Shown here: in pieces, positions 57,231 to 64,000 of the stretch | How positions within the stretch are numbered: the stretch's first letter is position 1 | How the letters are laid out: each line of letters opens with the position of its first letter | NCBI RefSeq assembly: GCF_001729765.1 | Contig: NZ_CP017181.1 | Location: 2,852,001 to 2,916,000 of the forward strand | Reading direction: 5' to 3' | Source: Enterobacter kobei | Lineage (GTDB): Bacteria; Pseudomonadota; Gammaproteobacteria; Enterobacterales; Enterobacteriaceae | Length of the DNA stretch: 64,000 nt | The notes under the pieces: generated by a model | The model's database searches: none | What the model was told of the DNA's origin: nothing | The model's input: the letters and a program-made list of their open reading frames with translations, nothing else | Made by a program: the position numbers and the translations under genes

Positions 57231-58677
57231 AATATTTCATCTCCCGAAACAGCCCGACCAGCTCATCTTCGGCACCATTGCGATTGTTCTTGTTCTCTCG
57301 ACTGCTCATGCTAGGCAAAGGGAAGCCGTGCAGATCTCCCGGCAGACGAGCATCACGAATGGCACGGATCAGATTGTGCTCCAGCACATAGTTATCCATG
57401 GTTGCCAACTGCACTACCTGCTGGCGGATGCGGCAGCGATAGGCCCAGATAAAGCACTTCTCGATGGCCAGTGACAGCCCTTGGCTGCCGAACTTGTCGA
57501 TATAGAAGATCAGGGCGCAGTCGAACATGGCCCGCACATAACGATCCCCGGTGCGGTGGCGACGCTCGTAGCTGCCCAGGGTCGATAGCACCTTGCTGGC
57601 CATCGGTGTCAGCGTTTCGCCGAGCAGGGTGGCAGATTGCGCCTTGCCGGAATCAGACTCCTCGGCCACGATGGCGGCCACCCGCGTCTGGTAGTACTCG
57701 GCCATCTCGAAAAAGCGCCGACCATTGATGATCATCTGGTCGAGATGAAAGGGAAACGTCATGTACTGGCCGTCAATCTTGCGCTGGTACTGGCTGTTGT
57801 ACTCATCGACAAAGTGGTGGGCGATGCGCAGCGACTCCACGTAAGGATAATGCCCTACCCGATCTAGGTTGACCCCCTTGAAGAGATCCACCTCCCCCTT
57901 GCCAAAGTAGCGGGCCGACTTGCCCTCGGCCCACTGGCGTACCCGATAGAGATAGAGGGCGAACATATTGGCCAGCTCGTCGCTTGGCAGGCGCTCCCAA
58001 TGGGCGACCGCCTCGGCCTTGAGATTGGCCTCATGACCGGCAAACTCGCGCAGGTGAAATGCCTTGAGCAGATCGTGAGGAGCCAGATCGCGCCCCCGGG
58101 CATTTTGCGAATCGAAGAACTGGAACGCCTCCGAGATATCCTGCAGTACAAAGCAGACCACCTGACAGCGGTTGAGCAGAAAGTCAATTTGCTGCTCGTC
58201 AAACTCAGGGCGGGCCACCAGCCGACGCAACTCCAGATAGTTGCGTCTGAGGTTGAACTCCGAATCCCGGCTGGGGAAGCGCTGGCGCTGCATAAACGCA
58301 TCGATAGGTCCACGCAAGACCTGCAATTGCTCACGCAGATCCTGACGTTGAAACCGGATACTCTTCTCTTTGCCACTGCGATTTTCGTTATCCAGCACCT
58401 CGATCAGCGCCTTGACGGTCAACATCAGGGTCAGGGTGCGTTGCTGACCATCGACGATATCAAGCATCTCGCCCTGCTCACTATCGGTGTGCTGATGAAA
58501 CACCACCGAGCCCAGCCGGTAGGCGCTCTTGTCCTGATGGGTTGCCAAATCGGTAAAGAGATTCGAGATATTCTTGGAGCCCCAGCGGTAAGGTCGCTGA
58601 TAGCTTGGGATGGCCAGTTGGGGAATGGCCAGCAACTGGCGTACCGACTGCACTTGATTATTAATGCTCTCCATCAT
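57223..58677 (-). CDS. DUF262 (GmrS-like) protein without HNH domain
   Basis: 484 residues. DUF262 hallmarks: [16 protein letters not shown] (residues 22–37), [22 protein letters not shown] (Asp76–Arg80), and [20 protein letters not shown]. The C-terminal ~200 residues lack an HNH signature. The ribosome site AGGAGG is 1–4 nt from two adjacent ATGs; the IS3-family element ends only 13 bp upstream, so the original promoter and any preceding gene are gone. With the next gene it forms a DUF262 pair, perhaps a sensor/nucleotide-hydrolysing subunit plus nuclease. Confidence 0.85.
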   Translation of the reverse strand: MMESINNQVQSVRQLLAIPQLAIPSYQRPYRWGSKNISNLFTDLATHQDKSAYRLGSVVFHQHTDSEQGEMLDIVDGQQRTLTLMLTVKALIEVLDNENRSGKEKSIRFQRQDLREQLQVLRGPIDAFMQRQRFPSRDSEFNLRRNYLELRRLVARPEFDEQQIDFLLNRCQVVCFVLQDISEAFQFFDSQNARGRDLAPHDLLKAFHLREFAGHEANLKAEAVAHWERLPSDELANMFALYLYRVRQWAEGKSARYFGKGEVDLFKGVNLDRVGHYPYVESLRIAHHFVDEYNSQYQRKIDGQYMTFPFHLDQMIINGRRFFEMAEYYQTRVAAIVAEESDSGKAQSATLLGETLTPMASKVLSTLGSYERRHRTGDRYVRAMFDCALIFYIDKFGSQGLSLAIEKCFIWAYRCRIRQQVVQLATMDNYVLEHNLIRAIRDARLPGDLHGFPLPSMSSRENKNNRNGAEDELVGLFREMKYYE

Positions 58678-58698
58678 GCCTCCTGCGGTATGAAGTGG

Positions 58699-59903
<1,205 letters not shown>

Positions 59904-59939
59904 CTCTGTTCAGGTGGCCAAATTCAGTAAACCACTTCA

Positions 59940-60184
59940 GCCTGAGCATCTGACTGTTCTTTATTAGTGGAAGAATCCGGACCGTACTTCTTTATCCAGG
60001 CATAAAGGCTGTGGGTGGTGATATCGAGACGTGTTGCAACGCTGGCAACAGAATAACCGCGATCAACAACCTGTTTGACTGCTTCAGTTTTAAACTCTTC
60101 GGGATAACGCTTACCGCTCATGGGCACCTCTCTTTAAGCCATCTTAAATGACTCTGAGGTGTCTGTTAAACCCGTGGCGATTCA
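59940..60184 (-). mobile_element. Fragment of a second IS3-family element
   Basis: The outer end is TGAATCGCCACGGGTTTAAC (minus strand, from 60184). It contains the first ~60 codons of an orfA, ATG at 60119–60121 (SGKRYPEEFKTEAVKQVVDR; HTH YSVASVATRLDITTHSLYAW), cut at 59940 by the ISSen4-like element. The remaining ~1 kb is missing. Its first three bases also supply the stop codon of the neighbouring coiled-coil gene. Confidence 0.85.
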
Positions 60185-60944
60185 AACCATATTCATAGCC
60201 AAGAATCCGACACCTCCAGCCAACACCAAGATACCTAAAACAACTATGGTTCGTAGCCCGCTTATCGATCTTTGCTGAGACTCCACCGCTGCCTCTAACT
60301 TGCTTTTCAATTCCGCTAATTGTTTAGCAATGCGGCTATCAATTGCTGTGCAGCCTTGTTCAAACTGATCAGGTGTTACAAACTTCAAGGCTGCAACCTC
60401 ACGCCTTAGTTTCAACTGTTCATCTTTGATCTGGCCTAGAAGATCATTCAGTGACGTAAGGCGACCGTCAAACTCTTCAAATTTATTCGAGTTCTTCGTA
60501 ACCAATTCAGCTTGTTCATAAGCTAGACTTGCGAGCGTTGATTTCGCTGCCTCTATCTCAGTTCTTGCATCGTTGACGGCGCTCAACAGGCCATTAAACT
60601 CTGCCACTTGCGTCGATTGCTCTTCGAGTGAATCGATTAATGGGGTTACTACATGAAAGCTCGAAAAAGTCATAGTCAATCAATTGACTGGTTTCTATTG
60701 AAACAGCATCAGAATCTTCGAAGTTTCGATAGAAATCGAAGTAATCCGTACGTGAATATATGACGTCTTGGTTAACTTGAAAGGAATCGTCATAACGCTC
60801 CAGTAAGCTGAAGTCGATGAATATATTTTCACCAGACCGTTCGCTCGGAAGCTCATCTGATTCGATCAGCGCAACCTCAATTCGCTTTTCTTCAATGCCG
60901 ATGAGACGAAAGATATTCGATAACAAATCGTTCAGGTCGTCCAA
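60182..60944 (-). pseudogene. Frameshifted coiled-coil membrane-anchored protein
   Basis: Two overlapping frames that join well across a run of five T/A (60664–60668). The upstream part reads LDDLNDLLSNIFRLIGIEEK to SQLIDYDF; the downstream part SSFHVVTPLIDSLEEQSTQV. Removing one base of the run makes a single protein of ~250 residues. The C-terminal part has long heptad-like helices (AKSTLASLAYEQAEL, LGQIKDEQLKLRREVAALK) and one terminal membrane helix (LRTIVVLGILVLAGGVGFLA). No good start codon remains upstream, and its stop TGA comes from the IS fragment end, so both termini are damaged. Function unknown. Confidence 0.6.
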
Positions 60945-61061
60945 CGCAGCAATGCTGATTTACGTCATTTCACGCGCATCCTGGGTATTGATGGGCTGTT
61001 CCCTCGCTGGGATGACAGACTACTGAGTATTTTGTTAGGTAACACGGGTAATGACTCCAAC

Positions 61062-61565
61062 TTATTGATAGTGTTTTATGTTCAGATAATGCCCGATGAC
61101 TTTGTCATGCAGCTCCACCGATTTTGAGAACGACAGCGACTTCCGTCCCAGCCGTGCCAGGTGCTGCCTCAGATTCAGGTTATGCCGCTCAATTCGCTGC
61201 GTATATCGCTTGCTGATTACGTGCAGCTTTCCCTTCAGGCGGGATTCATACAGCGGCCAGCCATCCGTCATCCATATCACCACGTCAAAGGGTGACAGCA
61301 GGCTCATAAGACGCCCCAGCGTCGCCATAGTGCGTTCACCGAATACGTGCGCAACAACCGTCTTCCGGAGCCTGTCATACGCGTAAAACAGCCAGCGCTG
61401 GCGCGATTTAGCCCCGACGTATCCCCACTGTTCGTCCATTTCCGCGCAGACGATGACGTCACTGCCCGGCTGTATGCGCGAGGTTACCGACTGCGGCCTG
61501 AGTTTTTTAAATGGCGGAAAATCGTGTTGAGGCCAACGCCCATAATGCGGGCGGTTGCCCGGCAT
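61062..61565 (-). CDS. insB: IS1 InsB (transposase catalytic part)
   Basis: 167 residues with the IS1 DDE-type core ([48 protein letters not shown]). Expressed as InsAB' by a -1 frameshift at A6C. The region just after the slippery site ([12 protein letters not shown]) is a variant of the usual sequence. Confidence 0.95.
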   Translation of the reverse strand: MPGNRPHYGRWPQHDFPPFKKLRPQSVTSRIQPGSDVIVCAEMDEQWGYVGAKSRQRWLFYAYDRLRKTVVAHVFGERTMATLGRLMSLLSPFDVVIWMTDGWPLYESRLKGKLHVISKRYTQRIERHNLNLRQHLARLGRKSLSFSKSVELHDKVIGHYLNIKHYQ

Positions 61566-61759
61566 CCAACGCCATTCATGGCCATATCAATGATTTTCTG
61601 GTGCGTACCGGGTTGAGAAGCGGTGTAAGTGAACTGCAGTTGCCATGTTTTACGGCAGTGAGAGCAGAGATAGCGCTGATGTCCGGCAGTGCTTTTGCCG
61701 TTACGCACCACCCCGTCAGTAGCTGAACAGGAGGGACAGCTGATAGAAACAGAAGCCAC
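61484..61759 (-). CDS. insA: IS1 InsA (DNA-binding repressor)
   Basis: 91 residues with an N-terminal zinc finger ([13 protein letters not shown] ... [10 protein letters not shown]) and a helix-turn-helix ([18 protein letters not shown]). Binds IS1 ends and represses the element when made alone. Confidence 0.95.
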   Translation of the reverse strand: MASVSISCPSCSATDGVVRNGKSTAGHQRYLCSHCRKTWQLQFTYTASQPGTHQKIIDMAMNGVGCRATARIMGVGLNTIFRHLKNSGRSR

Positions 61760-61787
61760 TGGAGCACCTCAAAAACACCATCATACA

Positions 61788-61925
61788 CTAAATCAGTAAG
61801 TTGGCAGCATCACCGGATGTCGATGTCAGGAACCGGTCATCGCGAGTCACCTCTGCTATCTTTCCGGCAGTTTCTGTCACTGTGTTTCGGCTACCACACT
61901 TAGGACATTTTAACGGCATACTCAT
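61788..61925 (-). pseudogene. Small zinc-ribbon gene truncated by IS1
   Basis: 45-codon ORF starting MSMPLKCPKCGSRNTVTETA with GGAGA four bases upstream of the ATG. It enters IS1 after ~37 codons and stops inside it. It begins 9 bp after the integrase stop on the same strand, so the two were probably co-transcribed. Only one CxxC half of the ribbon survives. Ogr/Delta-type phage activators are also small Zn-ribbon proteins, but similarity is not enough to name it. Confidence 0.55.
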
Positions 61926-61934
61926 TCTCCACGT

Positions 61935-63150
61935 TTAAGGGGTGCTAAAATCATCATTGTTACCGGCAGTAACGGTGTTCAAAAGAAGGTCAGTTACGCC
62001 CTGCCCGGTCTGACGCATACGCTCTGGTGTCAATTTCGCGTAGCGCTCCGTACTTTGAATACTCGCATGCGCCAGTTGGGCTTTAACGTCATACAAACTG
62101 TACTGACCACTGGAGACAAGTAATGATGCGACAGAATGGCGCGTGGTGTGGAAACAGACTTCACTTTTATTTATCCCGCACTCTGCCAGTATTTTTTCAT
62201 AGGCCCATCGGGGTTCAGATATCGGTTTTCCATTGTCCTTTATGGCGAACAGATAGGGATTACTGCCAACCCGTGGGATCGAATCAATAATTGATAATGC
62301 GGCTTCGCTAAGATATACAGTCCGGCTGCGACCATTCTTTGTATAAGGAATAAACAAGGACCTGTTATCTCGATCAACATGTTTGTGCATGACGTTAAGC
62401 ATTTCTGATTTGCGGGTACCGGTTAACAACAGCATCGCTATCAGTCCCCCAGCAGCCTTATTGGGATATCGTGCCGCAGCGTCGAGGATCCTCCTGATCT
62501 CATCAGCGTCAAAAAAGCGCGTCCGCTGATTATTTTCCTTTAGCAAAGGGATCTTATCGGCTTCATTCTTCTCCAGGACATCCTGTCGTAGCGCATAACG
62601 CCCCATAGTTTTCAGAATAGCCAGTGCCCTGTTACAGGTAGAAGGTGCATACTGCTGGCCGTGAATACGGCCCTCAAGCATGTCAAAAAGCACCTGCTGA
62701 ATCTCCCGGGCCCGAAGGTCGCAGTAACGTATCTTCCCCAGACGAGGTTCAATGTATTGCGTGAAACGCTGAACATCCTTATCCCAGGACTTTTTATGGC
62801 GTTTGATGAACGGAACATAGGTCTGGTGAAAAAACTCACTAAGTGTTGGCATCGCACGATAATTATCGCGTTCTGCTTTAGGGTCATTTCCCAGTGCAAT
62901 CGCCTCCTTGTGACGACGAGCTATCTGACGGGCTGTCCCCACATCGATTTCAGGGAATCTGCCAATACTGATACTTTTTTTGGTACCGTGGAATGTGTAG
63001 CGCAGGAGGAAACGTTTGTTACCCGTTCGACCTGAGACATTTGAGGCCAATGACCTCGGTATCTGATACCTCTAGCTCTGTAGATCTGGTATCTGTGTTT
63101 GCCGGAAGGGCTTTGATGGATGAATTGGTGAATCGGAAGGATTTTTGCAT
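61935..63150 (-). pseudogene. P4-type tyrosine integrase with a frameshift
   Basis: From the ATG at 63148–63150 (GAGG upstream) the N-terminus reads MQKSFRFTNSSIKALPANTD to DTEVIGLKCL, then stops at 63019; the rest continues in the next frame as GRTGNKRFLLRYTFHGTKKS and on to the end. The catalytic domain is complete: Arg in LTGTRKSEML, HTTRHS, LAHASIQSTERYAKL with the nucleophile Tyr. One extra base (or two missing) near 63022–63045 breaks the gene. The downstream frame alone has only a TTG start and lacks the N-terminal arm-binding part. Such integrases insert islands at tRNA 3' ends. Confidence 0.8.
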
Positions 63151-63230
63151 ATTTATCCTCATGTATCTGATTGATATCATGAAAATAATATATATCTGAA
63201 GGTGTTTTTATTACGGGGCAGGATTGAAGA
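63151..63230. promoter_or_regulatory. Divergent promoter region, integrase / unknown gene
   Basis: 80 bp, A+T-rich (ATAATATATATC), separating the integrase start from the following plus-strand gene. Would hold both promoters and possibly Int arm sites; nothing definite seen. Confidence 0.35.
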
Positions 63231-63971
63231 ATGGAAAAGCTATTAGACGCGTACAAACGGATATTGCAGGAAGTTAACGCCCAGTCATTTAACCTGAATG
63301 AGGATAAATACTCAGGCGTATTTTTACCCGTACCCTTTGAAGAATACTGGCATTCACCGATAAAAATCATGCTGGTTGGACGTGAAACCGCAGGCTGGAA
63401 TACGCTGAATGGTAAGAATACGATATCACGGGTGTTGGGACTTATACCTGACGTCACCATCGGTCAAGTGGTTGAAGAAGCTGTAGATCGTTACAGGAAA
63501 CATCTTCCGGTACAAAATTATGGCACCACCAACCTCAAATCACGTAGCCGCTTCACGCAGTATCATTTCCGGCTGGCCCGGGAGCTTAATATTCCTCCTC
63601 AGGCTATCGTGTATGCCAATCTACTGGCGTGGGATTACGATGGGCTGACACCTCTCACCCGACCTGTAAATGAAGTGCAGGAAGTCATATTAGCCTCACT
63701 GAAACTGCTGGCGGTACAAATTAAACACCTTGAACCAAATTTCATCATCTTTGCATCCGGAGCCCGGAGAACAGACTACATCATAAAACAAGTGCTTACT
63801 GAGTTAGGCGGCTATGAGACTTCTTCAGTCATACCGGGGAAGCTGTGGGAGTTCAAAACAGGTAATGCAATCTGTTTCAGAATTGCCCATCCAAGGGCTA
63901 TGCGCGGACACCAGAAGTACAGAGATGAGGTGATTGCACGAATTAAGCAACTTTGTACTCAGGGTGGCTAG
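63231..63971 (+). CDS. Uncharacterised protein, possibly uracil-DNA-glycosylase-like
   Basis: 246 residues, start ATG at 63231 with AGGA eight bases upstream. An N-terminal helical segment is followed by IKIMLVGRETAGWN (residues ~44–57), a central VYANLLAWDYDG, FIIFASGARRTDYII, and a late FRIAHPRAMRG. A hydrophobic strand ending G-R-E-T-x-G-W and a C-terminal H-P recall the uracil-DNA-glycosylase-like fold, but this is a weak impression, not an assignment. No signal or membrane helix. Divergent from the integrase, so probably island cargo. Confidence 0.6.
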   Translation: MEKLLDAYKRILQEVNAQSFNLNEDKYSGVFLPVPFEEYWHSPIKIMLVGRETAGWNTLNGKNTISRVLGLIPDVTIGQVVEEAVDRYRKHLPVQNYGTTNLKSRSRFTQYHFRLARELNIPPQAIVYANLLAWDYDGLTPLTRPVNEVQEVILASLKLLAVQIKHLEPNFIIFASGARRTDYIIKQVLTELGGYETSSVIPGKLWEFKTGNAICFRIAHPRAMRGHQKYRDEVIARIKQLCTQGG

Positions 63972-64000
63972 AGCATTACAGCTTGCTCAGCAGGGCCCCC

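Larger units (their letters stand above)
61047..61814 (-). mobile_element. IS1, complete (768 bp)
   Basis: Exactly 768 bp, from GGTAATGACTCCAACTTATT to the complementary end GGTGATGCTGCCAACTTACT. Carries insA and insB with the A6C slippery site at 61502–61508. The 9 bp on each side (GGTAACACG and GGATGTCGA) differ, so there is no target duplication; a flanking deletion or inversion is likely. A few changes against classic IS1 occur near the frameshift region. Confidence 0.97.

Noticed and set aside
60919-61040. Possible integron attC site: TAACAAATCGTTCAGG ... TTTTGTTAGGT
   Set aside because: The right end fits the GTTRRRY core, but the left end (CGATAAC) does not fit RYYYAAC and the internal pairing is poor. 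No integron integrase or second attC seen.
60925-61046. Plus-strand frame running into IS1 (RILGIDGLFPRWDDRLL...)
   Set aside because: Protein-like to the eye, but only ~40 codons, begins after a stop without ATG, GTG or TTG in good context, and lies over the minus-strand coiled-coil remnant. Not enough to call.

Overview
The window is a chromosomal segment of an enterobacterium, most likely Enterobacter (cloacae complex) or a close relative such as Lelliottia or Leclercia. From the aspS 5' end (position 1) to yecA (53192) the gene order is the E. coli/Salmonella aspS–yecDEN–cmoAB–cutC–yecM–argS–flhEAB–che–mot–flhCD–uspC–otsAB–araFGH–ftnB–yecJ–azuC–yecR–ftnA–tyrP–yecA backbone. Protein sequences are close to their E. 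coli counterparts throughout, but several accessory blocks are spliced in. Genus assignment is inference from gene content and similarity only.

Backbone and insertions. (a) 1–7795: tRNA metabolism (aspS, cmoAB, argS) and housekeeping genes, with an ERIC repeat and a likely MicL sRNA at the cutC 3' end. (b) 7831–10558: a rhamnogalacturonide transporter and a GH105 unsaturated rhamnogalacturonyl hydrolase, placed between argS and flhE. (c) 10821–38934: the flagellar/chemotaxis master locus (flhBAE, cheZYBR, tap, tar, cheW, cheA, motBA, flhCD). It is interrupted twice by chaperone–usher pilus operons. A classical FimH/FimD-type set (14935–20044) sits between flhB and cheZ. An archaic Csu-like spore-coat-U set (26482–31709) plus a DAACS-family symporter (32139–33398) sits between tar and cheW. 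The second insertion separates mot-cheAW from tar-tap-cheRBYZ; the latter keeps its own textbook sigma-28 promoter. (d) 39729–53192: stress, trehalose, arabinose-uptake, ferritin, tyrosine-transport genes and the 27-residue small protein AzuC, with a Dcu-type transporter inserted between ftnB and yecJ.

53193–64000 is a degraded genomic island replacing the expected leuZ-cysT-glyW tRNAs and pgsA. From left to right it has: a truncated ORF; IS5; the first ~52 codons of a DUF4011-type protein; two overlapping DUF262 genes (the second with a C-terminal DUF1524 HNH nuclease, GmrSD-like); an ISSen4-like IS3-family element; the end of a second IS3-family element; a frameshifted coiled-coil membrane gene; IS1; a truncated zinc-ribbon ORF; a frameshifted P4-type integrase; and an unassigned gene with faint uracil-DNA-glycosylase resemblance. 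None of the complete ISs is flanked by a matching target duplication, so IS-adjacent deletions probably shaped the island.

The most interesting candidate is the DUF262 / DUF262-HNH / DUF4011 cluster. It looks like a three-gene defence (restriction-type) module whose third gene was cut by IS5 and whose upstream region was removed by the IS3-family element. The second theme is the wiring of two different pilus systems into the flagellar/chemotaxis locus.
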